From Achromobacter pestifer (GTDB lineage: Bacteria; Pseudomonadota; Gammaproteobacteria; Burkholderiales; Burkholderiaceae_B), in assembly GCF_013267355.1 (NCBI RefSeq), contig NZ_CP053985.1:2480001-2544000 (forward strand): DNA of 64,000 bases, given 5' to 3'. The translations under genes were made by a program, and so were the position numbers. Below are positions 19,393 through 28,223 of this stretch, piece after piece (position 1 is the first letter of the stretch; each line of letters opens with the position of its first letter). A model generated the notes under the pieces. That model ran no database searches, was not told where the DNA came from, and saw nothing but the letters and a program-made list of their open reading frames with translations.

Positions 19393-19561
19393 TGTCCCCG
19401 TGGTAGCTCGGCAACCACGCTTGCCACACGCGATTTCCCCCTTTTATCTCTGAATCCTGCCGGTCAATCACGGCAAACCTTGGCACAAGACCGTCATCCG
19501 GTCGCGTAGCCGCCGCGGGAAGCATTCCCGGGATTCAAAAGAAACCGATCGAGGTGTAGTA

Positions 19562-21274
19562 ATGATGCTTGCCAACCCCGCCACCAAATACGTCCCCTTC
19601 GCGCCCTTTGCCCGCGACTTTTCCGAACGCACCTGGCCCAGCCGCCGCATCACCAAGGCGCCGATCTGGATGAGCACGGACTTGCGCGACGGCAACCAGG
19701 CGCTGATCGAACCGATGAGCGTGGACCGCAAGGTCCGCTTCTTCGAACAATTGGTGAAGATCGGCTTCAAGGAAATCGAAGTGGGCTTCCCGTCGGCCTC
19801 GCAGACCGACTTCGACTTCGTGCGCAAGCTCATCGACGAAAAGCGCATCCCCGACGACGTCACCATCATCGTGTTGACGCAGGCGCGCGAAGACCTGATC
19901 AGCCGCACGGTGGAATCCGCCGCCGGCGCCAAGCAAGCCATCGTCCACCTGTACAACGCCTGCGCCCCGGCGTTCCGCAAGGTCGTGTTCAACATGAGCA
20001 AGGACGAGATCAAGAACATCGCCACCACCGGCACGCGCCTGGTGAAGCAGTACATGGCGCAGCACCCGCAAACGCAATGGCGCTACCAGTACTCGCCCGA
20101 AGTCTTCAGCACGACCGAACCCGAATTCGCGCTGGAAGTCTCCAACGCCGTGGCCGACGTATGGCAGCCCACGCCCGAGTGCAAGATGGTGTTGAACCTG
20201 CCCGCCACCATCGAGGCCACCAGCCCCAATCTGTACGCCGACCAGATCGAATGGATGCACAAGAACCTGGCACGCCGCGACAGCATCGTGCTCAGCGTGC
20301 ACCCGCACAATGACCGCGGCACCGCCGTGGCCGCCGCCGAATTCGCCGTGATGGCCGGCGCCGACCGCATCGAAGGCTGCCTCTTCGGCAGCGGCGAGCG
20401 CACCGGCAACGTCGACCTCGTCACGCTCGCATTGAACCTCTACACGCAGGGCGTGCATCCGGGCCTGGACTTCTCGGACATCGACGAAGTGCGCCGCTGC
20501 GCCGAGTACTGCAACCAGTTGCCGGTCCACCCGCGCCATCCGTACGCAGGCGACCTGGTCTTCACGGCGTTCTCGGGTTCGCACCAGGACGCCATCAAGA
20601 AGGGCTTTGCCCAGCAGCAGGCCGACGCCGTCTGGGAAGTGCCTTACTTGCCGATCGACCCGGCCGACCTCGGCCGCAGCTACGACGCGGTCATTCGCGT
20701 GAACAGCCAGTCGGGCAAGGGCGGCGTGTCGTACCTGCTTGAACAGGAACACGGCCTGGTGTTGCCGCGCCGCCTGCAGATCGAATTCAGCCGCGCCATC
20801 CAGCGCGTCACCGACGAAACTGGCCGCGAAGTCACGGCCGACGACGTGCACACCATCTTCAACCGCGAGTACCTCGAACAGAAGTCGCCGTGGAAGCTGG
20901 TGCGCCACCGCATCGACGGCAATCCGTCGGCGGGCGAGGGCCAGCATTTCAGCATTGAAGCCGAACTCGAATACAACGGCGAACGCCGCATCGTGACGGG
21001 CAAGGGCGATGGCGCCATCTCGGCCTTCGTGGCCGCGCTGGACGTGCCCGTGCGCATCATGGACTACCACGAGCACGCCATCGGCACCGGCACCGACACG
21101 CGCGCCGCTTCCTACGTGGAATTGCGCGTCGGCGAATCGAGCACCGGCTTCGGCGTGGGCATCGACCGCGACATCGTGACGGCCTCGTTCCAGGCCGTGC
21201 TGAGCGCCGTCAACCGCCACATCAATGCCGGCGCCGTGACCGCAACCGAGCAAGAAACCGCTGAGACCGCGTGA
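19562..21274 (+). CDS. leuA: 2-isopropylmalate synthase
   Basis: First committed enzyme of leucine biosynthesis: condenses acetyl-CoA with 2-oxoisovalerate to 2-isopropylmalate. The 570-aa protein is the long LeuA form: TIM-barrel catalytic domain with [13 protein letters not shown] near residue 40, the metal-binding HPHNDRG motif ([17 protein letters not shown]) and, after about residue 430, a regulatory domain that senses leucine (C-terminal [32 protein letters not shown]). An ATG ATG pair at 19562/19565 follows CGAGGTG. It is transcribed alone with a 460-nt leader that may attenuate on leucine supply, and ends in a strong terminator. Confidence 0.96.
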   Translation: MMLANPATKYVPFAPFARDFSERTWPSRRITKAPIWMSTDLRDGNQALIEPMSVDRKVRFFEQLVKIGFKEIEVGFPSASQTDFDFVRKLIDEKRIPDDVTIIVLTQAREDLISRTVESAAGAKQAIVHLYNACAPAFRKVVFNMSKDEIKNIATTGTRLVKQYMAQHPQTQWRYQYSPEVFSTTEPEFALEVSNAVADVWQPTPECKMVLNLPATIEATSPNLYADQIEWMHKNLARRDSIVLSVHPHNDRGTAVAAAEFAVMAGADRIEGCLFGSGERTGNVDLVTLALNLYTQGVHPGLDFSDIDEVRRCAEYCNQLPVHPRHPYAGDLVFTAFSGSHQDAIKKGFAQQQADAVWEVPYLPIDPADLGRSYDAVIRVNSQSGKGGVSYLLEQEHGLVLPRRLQIEFSRAIQRVTDETGREVTADDVHTIFNREYLEQKSPWKLVRHRIDGNPSAGEGQHFSIEAELEYNGERRIVTGKGDGAISAFVAALDVPVRIMDYHEHAIGTGTDTRAASYVELRVGESSTGFGVGIDRDIVTASFQAVLSAVNRHINAGAVTATEQETAETA

Positions 21275-21290
21275 TCCGCAACCCGGCGTA

Positions 21291-21320
21291 AAAAAGCCAG
21301 CCTTATCGGGCTGGCTTTTT
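21291..21320. terminator. Bidirectional intrinsic terminator between leuA and the amidase gene
   Basis: AAAAAGCCAGCC (21291-21302) and GGCTGGCTTTTT (21309-21320) form a perfect 12-bp stem with a 6-nt loop, with A and T tracts on the two sides. Confidence 0.9.
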
Positions 21321-21345
21321 CTTTGGGCGCGATCGCGGCTGAAAC

Positions 21346-22674
21346 TCAGCCGCGCGGCCACATGTCGGACGCACCGATGTCCGGCGCGGTTGCGGCCAGC
21401 AGCCGCTGATGAACCCATGCCGCCAACGCCAAGGTCCGGTGGTCGCTGTGGCGCGCACCGACCAATTGCAGCCCGACGGGCAGACCTTGCGGGCCCGTGG
21501 CGAACGGCAGGCTCAGGCTAGGATGGCCGAACAAGGTCCACGCGCGCGAGAACTGCGGGTCGCCCGTGCCCAGGTCCGCAAACGGCGCCTCGCCGCTCGC
21601 GCTAGGCGCGAGCAACACATCGTATTTATCGAACCACGTATCCACGCGCGCACGGGATTCAACAACGCGGGCCAGGTTCTTCTGGTGATCTTCCGCGGTG
21701 ATCCGCGCGCCCGCTTCCAGAACGGCCTGGATCTTGGGGCTGAGTTGCGCAGCATGCTCCAGGCGTTCATAGGCGAGCGCCTGCGAAGCCTCGAACGCCA
21801 TGATGTCCGCATGCATCTGCACCAGCACGCAATGTTCGGGCGGCAGCGGCACTTCCTCGACCACCGCGCCGGCGCGCGACAGGATGGCCGCGGCCTGCGC
21901 GTAGGCTTCCTTGGTTTCGGGCTGGGCGTGCCGCCATTGCAGGCTGCGGTACATGCCGATGCGCGGCTTGCCGTCGTAAGCCAGGTCCAGCATCCGGGGA
22001 TCGCGCATCAGCACCGAGGCGAACAGCGCCACGTCCGGCACCGAGCGCGCAAAGCCCCCGATGGTGTCCAGCGACTCTGCCAGGCTCTTGACGCCCGCGC
22101 GGGAAATGCTGCCGAAGGTCGGCTTGAATCCCACGATGCCGCAATAGGACGCGGGCCGGATGATGGAAGCCGCGGTCTGCGTGCCCAACGCGAAGGGCAC
22201 CATGTCATCGGCCACCGCCGCGGCCGAACCGCTGGACGAACCGCCGGGCGAATAGGCCTCGTTGCGCGGGTTGCGCGTGGGGCCCGCCTGATAGGTAGCG
22301 AATTCAGTCGTCACGGTCTTGCCGACGACGATCGCGCCCGCCCCCCGGCAGAGCGCGACGGACGCCGCGTCCAGGCCGGGATGGTGGCGTTCATAGATGG
22401 GCGAGCCGTAGCGCGTGGGCAGGTCGACAGTGTCGAACAGGTCCTTCACGCCCATGGGCAGGCCATGCAGCACGCCGCGCAGCGCACCGCGGTCCAGTTC
22501 CTGCGCGCGATCCAGCGCGGCCTGCTTTTGCAGCGCGGTCCAGGCATGGATGGTGCTTTCGCGTTGCTCGATGCGCGCAAAGCAGGCACGCACCAATTGC
22601 TCCGCGGTCAATTCGCGCCGTTGCAGCTTGCGCGCGGCTTCCAGCGCGCCAAGTCTGTTCAAGGCAGTAGACAT
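21346..22674 (-). CDS. Amidase-signature family hydrolase
   Basis: Amidase-signature enzyme (442 aa) hydrolysing carboxylic amides. The Ser-cisSer-Lys triad context is visible: Lys77 in GLPMGVKDLFDT, the GGSSSGSAAAVA loop, and the TQTAASIIRPASYCGIVGFKPT motif, where the nucleophilic serine falls. Family relatives include GatA, but the absence of GatB/GatC neighbours and the short form argue for a free-standing amidase; substrate unknown. ATG 22674 is preceded by AGGAAAGG. It diverges from the LacI regulator gene and has several AT-rich dyads in its upstream region. Confidence 0.9.
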   Translation of the reverse strand: MSTALNRLGALEAARKLQRRELTAEQLVRACFARIEQRESTIHAWTALQKQAALDRAQELDRGALRGVLHGLPMGVKDLFDTVDLPTRYGSPIYERHHPGLDAASVALCRGAGAIVVGKTVTTEFATYQAGPTRNPRNEAYSPGGSSSGSAAAVADDMVPFALGTQTAASIIRPASYCGIVGFKPTFGSISRAGVKSLAESLDTIGGFARSVPDVALFASVLMRDPRMLDLAYDGKPRIGMYRSLQWRHAQPETKEAYAQAAAILSRAGAVVEEVPLPPEHCVLVQMHADIMAFEASQALAYERLEHAAQLSPKIQAVLEAGARITAEDHQKNLARVVESRARVDTWFDKYDVLLAPSASGEAPFADLGTGDPQFSRAWTLFGHPSLSLPFATGPQGLPVGLQLVGARHSDHRTLALAAWVHQRLLAATAPDIGASDMWPRG

Positions 22675-22988
22675 GGTCCTTTCCTCTTTACCGGCGCCGC
22701 GCATCGCGCGGCGGCTGAACTACGCACCCGGTCCCCTTGACCGAGGATCTCCCGCAACGCCCGGCGTCATGCCGCGAGGTTCCAGTAGATCCATTCCAGC
22801 CATTGTGCGCGTTGCGTCAATTAGGAAAAACACCGAAAACACCTTGTTTTTCCTGGAAAAATCGCGCGCCGCGCCTTGGCTTTGTGTTGTTGCGTCGACG
22901 CCAGCATAGCGCAAACCCGTGCAATACAAAGGTCATATTTGTCTTGTAAGATGAAAACGTTTTCACCGAAACCAACAACAATCCAGCC
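22675..22988. promoter_or_regulatory. Divergent control region between the amidase and LacI-family genes
   Basis: No gene is supported. The region holds a 10-bp inverted repeat (22823-22832 with 22845-22854), an overlapping 15-nt palindrome TTTTTCCTGGAAAAA (22847-22861), and the LacI-type operator at 22952-22965. Confidence 0.6.
22952..22965. promoter_or_regulatory. LacI-family operator upstream of its regulator gene
   Basis: TGAAAACGTTTTCA is a perfect 14-bp palindrome with the central CG typical of LacI-family operators, 24 bp before the regulator start. It nearly matches the site at 24897-24910. Confidence 0.8.
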
Positions 22989-24002
22989 ATGGCTTCGCGC
23001 TCGACGCCCCGCTTTTCCATCATTGAAGTGGCTCGCAAGGCGGGGGTTTCGCCGGCGACGGTTTCGCGCGCGTTCAACCAGCCCGAGATCGTGCATCCCG
23101 ACACGCTCGCGCACATCCGCAACGTCGCCAAGCGCGCGGGATTCCGGCCCAACCGCGTGGGCCGCAGCCTGCGTTCGGGCAGCACGCGCACCATCGGCCT
23201 GATACTGCCCACGCTGTCCAACCCCGTGTTCGCCGAGTGTTTCGAAGGCGCGGAGCGGTGCGCGCGGGAATCCGGCTACAGCGTCATGTTGACCGCCACC
23301 GGCTACGATCCCGCGGTTGAATCCGCCGCGGTCCAGGGCCTGATGGACCACCAGGTCGACGGCCTGATCCTGACGGTCGCGGACGCCGCCAAGAGCGCCA
23401 CGCTGGACGACCTGGACCACGCCGGCATTCCCTACGTGCTGGTCTACAACGAGTCCGGCGCCCATCCCTTCGCGTCGGTCGACAACCGCGCCGCCGCCAG
23501 CGACATGGTGGCCCACCTGGCCGCGCTGGGCCACCGCCGCATCGCCCTGGTGACGGGTCCGCTGACCGCATCGGATCGCGCCCGCCGCCGCCTGACCGGC
23601 GCGCGCGCCTGCGCCAAGCGGCTGGGCCTGGACGACATCCAGCACATCTCCATGAGTTCGCACACGGGCAGCGACCTGGATGCCCTGAAGGCCGCGCTGC
23701 GCGGCAAGCAGGCGCCCACCGCCTTGTTCTGTTCCAACGATCTGCTGGCCACCGCGGTCATCGCCGACCTGGTGGGCCTGGGGCTTTCCGTGCCCGCCGA
23801 TATCTCGGTATGCGGCTTCGACGGCATGCGCTTCGGCGCATTGTTGACGCCGCCCCTGACCACCGTGGCCCAACCCAGCGACGGCATCGGCCAAACCGCG
23901 TGCTCGAATCTGCTGGCGCAGATCCAGGGCCAACCGCCGCACTCGGACCGCCTGCCACATTGCATCGTCGTCGGCGGCACCGCCGCGCCGGTACGCCGCT
24001 AA
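22989..24002 (+). CDS. LacI-family transcriptional regulator
   Basis: A 337-aa repressor-type regulator. The N-terminal helix-turn-helix and hinge (FSIIEVARKAGVSPATVSRAFNQPE...GRSLRSGSTRTIGLILP) is at residues about 9-75, followed by a periplasmic-binding-protein-like effector domain (FDGMRFGALLTPPLTTVAQP near the end). A perfect operator palindrome precedes its own gene and a near copy precedes the downstream ugp-like transporter, so autoregulation and control of the transport operon are likely. The phosphodiesterase gene starts 40 nt after its stop, suggesting glycerophosphodiesters or glycerol phosphate as the physiological signal. Confidence 0.9.
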   Translation: MASRSTPRFSIIEVARKAGVSPATVSRAFNQPEIVHPDTLAHIRNVAKRAGFRPNRVGRSLRSGSTRTIGLILPTLSNPVFAECFEGAERCARESGYSVMLTATGYDPAVESAAVQGLMDHQVDGLILTVADAAKSATLDDLDHAGIPYVLVYNESGAHPFASVDNRAAASDMVAHLAALGHRRIALVTGPLTASDRARRRLTGARACAKRLGLDDIQHISMSSHTGSDLDALKAALRGKQAPTALFCSNDLLATAVIADLVGLGLSVPADISVCGFDGMRFGALLTPPLTTVAQPSDGIGQTACSNLLAQIQGQPPHSDRLPHCIVVGGTAAPVRR

Positions 24003-24041
24003 GGCCTCTTCCCACAACAACCATACTTCTGTACACGCGTC

Positions 24042-24839
24042 ATGCTCATCGCACAAATCACCGACCTGCACATGCGCACCCCCGGCGACAAGGCCTACGG
24101 CATCATCGATCCAGCGGCCTTCCTGGCGCCCGCGGTGCGCGCCCTCAATGCCCTGACGCCGCGGCCGGACTGCGTGCTGATCACGGGCGACCTGACGGAC
24201 CTGGGCCGCCCGCACGAGTACCAAGTGCTGCGCGATCACCTGCAGGCGCTGGAAATTCCGTATTTCCTGCTGCCCGGCAACCACGACGACCGGGCCCAGC
24301 TACGCGCGGCCTTCCCGGACCACGCCTATCTGCAAGGCGAGGAACCGTTCATCCAGTACGCCATCGAGACCTATCCGCTGCGCATGCTGGCGCTGGATAC
24401 GGTGGTGCCCATGAAGAGCCACGGCGAGCTCTGCCAGGACCGCCTGGACTGGCTGGCCACGCGCCTGGCCGAACAGCCTGAACGGCCCACGCTGGTCCTG
24501 ATGCACCACCCGCCTTTCCTGACCGGCATCGAACACATGGACGCCATCGGCCTGCTGGCCGGCGCGCCCGAGCTCGAACGCATCGTGGCGCGCTTTCCCA
24601 ATGTGGAGCGCGTGCTTTGCGGCCACCTGCACCGCACGATCTTCCAGCGCTTCGGCGGCACCATCGCGTCCACCTGTCCGGGCACCGCGCACCAGCTCGC
24701 GCTGGAACTGGGGCCGCGCCCGACGCTGCAATACATCATGGAACCGCCGGGCTATCAGCTGCATTGGTGGCAAGGCCGCAACCTGGTCACGCATCATGCG
24801 GTCATTGGGGATTACCCCGGTCCGTATCCTTTCGCCTGA
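24042..24839 (+). CDS. gpdQ: Glycerophosphodiester phosphodiesterase, GpdQ-type metallophosphoesterase
   Basis: Binuclear metallophosphoesterase (265 aa) of the GpdQ/CpdA class that hydrolyses glycerophosphodiesters such as glycerophosphoethanolamine. Every ligand falls at the residue number known for Enterobacter aerogenes GpdQ: Asp8 and His10 (TDLH), Asp50 (TGD), Asn80 and His81 (GNHD), His156 (MHHPPF), His195 and His197 (GHLH). No signal peptide is present, so it acts in the cytoplasm. It lies between a LacI-family regulator and a ugp-like ABC importer, which supports a role in using imported glycerophosphodiesters as phosphorus or carbon source. A cyclic nucleotide phosphodiesterase role is the main alternative. 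Confidence 0.85.
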   Translation: MLIAQITDLHMRTPGDKAYGIIDPAAFLAPAVRALNALTPRPDCVLITGDLTDLGRPHEYQVLRDHLQALEIPYFLLPGNHDDRAQLRAAFPDHAYLQGEEPFIQYAIETYPLRMLALDTVVPMKSHGELCQDRLDWLATRLAEQPERPTLVLMHHPPFLTGIEHMDAIGLLAGAPELERIVARFPNVERVLCGHLHRTIFQRFGGTIASTCPGTAHQLALELGPRPTLQYIMEPPGYQLHWWQGRNLVTHHAVIGDYPGPYPFA

Positions 24840-24896
24840 GGCCCTAGACTACGAAAGTTTGCCTTGCCATACATCCGTCATGTTTGCGCTGCACAA

Positions 24897-24910
24897 TGAA
24901 AAGGTTTTCA
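24897..24910. promoter_or_regulatory. LacI-family operator upstream of the ugp-like ABC operon
   Basis: TGAAAAGGTTTTCA differs by one base from the perfect palindrome before the LacI gene (22952-22965). It lies about 45 bp before the ATPase start, a natural repressor position. Confidence 0.75.
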
Positions 24911-24955
24911 TAACAGGCAACAATGCGGATCTAACTATTAGATCTTCGAGACAGC

Positions 24956-26011
24956 ATGTCATCCATCGTCCTGGATAACCTCACCAAGCAATACGGCAAC
25001 GCCGCCGCGATCCATGGCGTGAGCTTCACGGTTCCCGCCGGCAGCTTCACGGTTCTGCTGGGTCCGTCCGGCTGCGGCAAATCCACCACCTTGCGCATGA
25101 TTGCCGGGCTGGACACGCCGACCTCGGGCACCATCCACATCGGCGACCGCGACGTCACGCAGTTGCCGCCCGCCAAACGCCGCATCTCCATGGTGTTCCA
25201 GTCGTACGCGCTGTTTCCGCACCTGTCGGTGCGCGAGAACATCCTGTTCGGCCTCAAGGTGCGCAAGGAGCCGGCGCGCGACTACGACCGCCGCCTGCAA
25301 CGCGTGGCGGGCCTGCTGGGCTTGAGCCATCTACTCGACCGCAAACCCTCGCAACTATCCGGCGGGCAGCAGCAACGCGTGGCGCTGGGCCGCGCCGTAA
25401 TTTCCGAAGCGCCGGTCTGCCTGATGGACGAGCCGCTGTCCAACCTGGATGCCCAGCTGCGCCATGAAATGCGCCGCGAGATCCGCGCCTTGCAGCAGGA
25501 CCTGGGCATCACCATGGTCTACGTGACGCACGACCAGACCGAGGCCATGAGCATGGCCGACCAGGTGGTGCTGCTGCGCGGCGGCAAGATCGAACAGCAC
25601 GACACGCCCGACGCCTTGTATGCGCGTCCGGCCACCGAATTCGCGGCGCGCTTCATCGGCACGCCGCCCATGAACCTGATCGGCCTGACCTCCGCGCAAG
25701 GCGCCGCGGTCATCGCCGGCACGCAGAGCCCCGCCATCGCCGGCGCTCCCGCGGGCGCCGTGAAGCTGGGCGTGCGCCCGGAGCACATCCGCATCGACGC
25801 CAACGGCATTCCCGCCAAAGTGGAAAGCGTGGAGTACTTCGGCGCGGACTCCATCGTGGTCTGCCGCGTGGGCGACACCAGCGGCGTGGCCGTGCGCGTG
25901 GGCGGCCACCTGCGCGCCAGCGCGGGCGAAACACTGGGCCTGTCCTGGCAGGATAGCCAGCAGCACTTCTTTGCCGCCGATTCGGCGGTCATCAACTCCG
26001 CCGGCCGCTAG
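24956..26011 (+). CDS. ugpC: ABC transporter ATPase, UgpC/MalK type
   Basis: Cytoplasmic ATPase subunit (351 aa) of a carbohydrate- or glycerol-phosphate-type ABC importer. Walker A GPSGCGKST (about 36-44), Q-loop VFQSYALFPHLSV, signature LSGGQQQRVALGRA, Walker B CLMDEPLSNLD and H-loop VTHDQTEAM are all intact. After residue 240 follows the TOBE-like regulatory domain of the CUT1 subfamily (LGVRPEHIRI). Gene symbol is given from context (GpdQ neighbour, UgpB/A/E-like partners); a sugar substrate cannot be excluded. The unusual feature is that the ATPase comes first in the operon. Confidence 0.85.
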   Translation: MSSIVLDNLTKQYGNAAAIHGVSFTVPAGSFTVLLGPSGCGKSTTLRMIAGLDTPTSGTIHIGDRDVTQLPPAKRRISMVFQSYALFPHLSVRENILFGLKVRKEPARDYDRRLQRVAGLLGLSHLLDRKPSQLSGGQQQRVALGRAVISEAPVCLMDEPLSNLDAQLRHEMRREIRALQQDLGITMVYVTHDQTEAMSMADQVVLLRGGKIEQHDTPDALYARPATEFAARFIGTPPMNLIGLTSAQGAAVIAGTQSPAIAGAPAGAVKLGVRPEHIRIDANGIPAKVESVEYFGADSIVVCRVGDTSGVAVRVGGHLRASAGETLGLSWQDSQQHFFAADSAVINSAGR

Positions 26012-26038
26012 GGCCTGTACACAGCAAAGGAAACCAAC

Positions 26039-27334
26039 ATGCGTCGCATCGTACTGAAAACCTTGGCCGCCAGCCTGGCCGCCGCCTGCCTGTCGCTGCC
26101 CGCGCAGGCGCAGAACAAGCCCGTCGAGGTGGAGTTCTATTACCCCGTCGCGGTCGGCGGCCCCATCACCAAGATCGTCGACGACATGGTGGCGGATTTC
26201 CAGAAGGAAAATCCCGACATCAAGATCAAGCCGATCTACGCCGGCTCGTACCAGGATTCGATCGCCAAGGCGCTGACCGCGCTCAAGGGCGGCACGCCGC
26301 CGCAGCTGGCGGTGCTGCTGTCCACCGATATGTTCACGCTGATCGACGAGGACGCCATCGTTCCGATCGACAGCCTCGCCAAGAGCGACGCCGACAAGAA
26401 GTGGCTGGGCGGCTTCTATGACGCCTTCATGCAGAACAGCCGCAGCGGCGGCCATACCTGGGGCGTGCCGTTCCAGCGTTCGACCATCGTCATGTACTAC
26501 AACAAGGACCTGTTCAAGGCCGCCGGGCTGGACCCCGAGCGCGCGCCGGCGACCTGGGCCGAGCTGGTCGAGTACGGCAAGAAGCTGACCAAGCAGGACG
26601 CATCCGGCAACACCACGCAGTGGGGCATCGAGATCCCGTCGGGCGGCGCGTTCGCCTACTGGCTGTTCCAGGCGCTGACCACCCCCAACGGTGCGATCCT
26701 GATGAACGAGGCCGGCAACGAGGTCTATCTGGACAAGCCGGCCGTGGTGGAAGCCGCGCAGTTCTGGCGTGACCTGTCGGCCAAGCACAAGATCATGCCG
26801 ACCGGCACCATCGACTGGGGCACCACGCCCAAGGACTTCCTGGAAAAGAAGGCCGCCATCGTCTGGACCACGACGGGCAACCTGACCAACATCCGCAAGA
26901 ACGCCGACTTCCCGTTCGGCGTGGCCATGATGCCGCAGCAAAAGCGCGGCGGCAGCCCGACCGGCGGCGGCAACTTCTACATTTTCAAGAGCGGCACGCC
27001 GGCGCAGCAGCAGGCCGCGCTGAAGTTCGCGCAATGGGTCACCACGCCCGAGCGCGCCGCGGACTGGAGCATCGCCACGGGTTACGTGGCCGTGACCCCG
27101 GCCGCCTGGCAGACCGAAAAGATGAAGAAGTACGCGCAGGAAGTGCCGGCCGCCGCGGTCGCGCGCGACCAGCTGGAAGTCAGCGTGGCGGAGTTCTCCA
27201 CGCATGAGAACCAACGCGTCACCAAGACCCTGAACGACGCCCTGCAAGCCGCGCTGACGGGTTCCAAGACGCCGCAGCAGGCCCTGACCGACGCGCAACG
27301 CGAGGCCGACCGCATACTGCGTCCCTACAAGTAA
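26039..27334 (+). CDS. ugpB: ABC transporter substrate-binding protein, UgpB-like
   Basis: Periplasmic receptor (431 aa) of the family-1 (SBP_bac_1) type. The signal peptide ends at PAQAQ, before NKPVEVEFYYPVAVGGP. The mature protein has the UgpB-like features KPIYAGSYQDSIAKALTALKGGTPPQLAVL and GGNFYIFKSGTPAQQQAALKF. It should capture sn-glycerol-3-phosphate or glycerophosphodiesters if the UgpB assignment is right. It starts 27 nt after the ATPase gene with AAAGGA as ribosome binding site, and 13 nt separate it from the first permease. Confidence 0.85.
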   Translation: MRRIVLKTLAASLAAACLSLPAQAQNKPVEVEFYYPVAVGGPITKIVDDMVADFQKENPDIKIKPIYAGSYQDSIAKALTALKGGTPPQLAVLLSTDMFTLIDEDAIVPIDSLAKSDADKKWLGGFYDAFMQNSRSGGHTWGVPFQRSTIVMYYNKDLFKAAGLDPERAPATWAELVEYGKKLTKQDASGNTTQWGIEIPSGGAFAYWLFQALTTPNGAILMNEAGNEVYLDKPAVVEAAQFWRDLSAKHKIMPTGTIDWGTTPKDFLEKKAAIVWTTTGNLTNIRKNADFPFGVAMMPQQKRGGSPTGGGNFYIFKSGTPAQQQAALKFAQWVTTPERAADWSIATGYVAVTPAAWQTEKMKKYAQEVPAAAVARDQLEVSVAEFSTHENQRVTKTLNDALQAALTGSKTPQQALTDAQREADRILRPYK

Positions 27335-27347
27335 GCCGACAAGCACG

Positions 27348-28223
27348 ATGAGCCGCTCTTTGAACGCGCTGTATGGCTGGCTGCTGTTGCTGCCAGCCCT
27401 CGTGCTGCTCGCCGCCTTCACGCATTATCCGGCGGTGGCGACGCTATGGCACAGCTTTTTCTCCACCCCCAAGGGCGCGCGCCCCGCGCGCTTCGTGGGG
27501 CTGGACAACTACGCCGTCATGCGCGACGACCCGGTGTTCTGGCAGTCGCTGTGGAACAACCTGTGGTTCGCGCTGGGCACCATTCCCACGTCCATCGGCA
27601 TCGCGCTGATCATGGCGCTGTGGGTCAACCGCAACCTGAGCGGGCGCGGTTTCCTGCGCATGGCCTACTTCACGCCCACGGTACTGCCCATGGTGGCGGT
27701 GGCCAACATCTGGCTGTTCTTCTACACGCCGCAATACGGCCTGATCGCCCAGGTGATGCAGCTGTTCGGCGCAACGGGCCCGAACTGGCTGGGCAACCGC
27801 GAGACCGCGCTGCCCGCGCTGATGCTGGTGACGGTCTGGAAGGAAGCCGGCTTCTTCATGATCTTCTACCTGGCCGCCCTGCAGACGGTATCGCCGTCGC
27901 TGCGCGAAGCCGCGATGCTGGAAGGCGCGTCGCGCTGGCAGTATTTCCGCCGCATCCTGTGGCCGCTGCTGATGCCCACCACGCTCTTCGTGCTGATCAA
28001 CGCCCTGATCAACGCGTTCCGGCTGGTGGACCACGTGGTGGTCATGACACGAGGCGGGCCGGATAACGCCAGCACGCTGCTGCTGTACTACATCTACCAG
28101 GTGGGTTTCAGTTTCTGGGACACGGCTTACGCCGCCACGCTGACCGTCGTGTTGCTGGTGGTGCTGGCGCTGACCGCGCTGGTCAAATTCCGCTGGCTGG
28201 ACCGCAGGACGCACTATCAATGA
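27348..28223 (+). CDS. ugpA: ABC transporter permease, UgpA-like
   Basis: Inner-membrane permease (291 aa) of the MalF/UgpA class with six expected helices, an N-terminal YGWLLLLPALVLLAAFTHYPAVATLWHSFF segment and the EAA loop SLREAAMLEGASRWQYFRRILWPLLMPT. VDHVVVMTRGGPDNAS is a strongly conserved element of this class. It overlaps the next gene by four bases (ATGA), indicating translational coupling. Confidence 0.87.
   Translation: MSRSLNALYGWLLLLPALVLLAAFTHYPAVATLWHSFFSTPKGARPARFVGLDNYAVMRDDPVFWQSLWNNLWFALGTIPTSIGIALIMALWVNRNLSGRGFLRMAYFTPTVLPMVAVANIWLFFYTPQYGLIAQVMQLFGATGPNWLGNRETALPALMLVTVWKEAGFFMIFYLAALQTVSPSLREAAMLEGASRWQYFRRILWPLLMPTTLFVLINALINAFRLVDHVVVMTRGGPDNASTLLLYYIYQVGFSFWDTAYAATLTVVLLVVLALTALVKFRWLDRRTHYQ

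Larger units (their letters stand above)
19045..19561. promoter_or_regulatory. Intergenic region and leader upstream of leuA
   Basis: No ordinary gene is supported in these 517 bases. In order it holds a terminator (19070-19099), a perfect 10-bp AT-rich inverted repeat (19157-19181), a candidate leucine leader peptide frame (19267-19392), mutually exclusive pairings around 19378-19425, and a short hairpin at 19516-19530 before the leuA ribosome binding site. Confidence 0.5.

Noticed and set aside
19378..19450. Classical intrinsic terminator in the leuA leader
   Set aside because: Competing stems exist but none is followed directly by a T tract; the nearest T-rich stretch is about 15-20 nt further on, so I did not annotate a terminator.
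19181..19453. 90-codon plus-strand frame in the leuA leader
   Set aside because: Pro/Thr/Arg-rich with no ribosome binding site or family pattern; it overlaps the inverted repeat and the leader structures.
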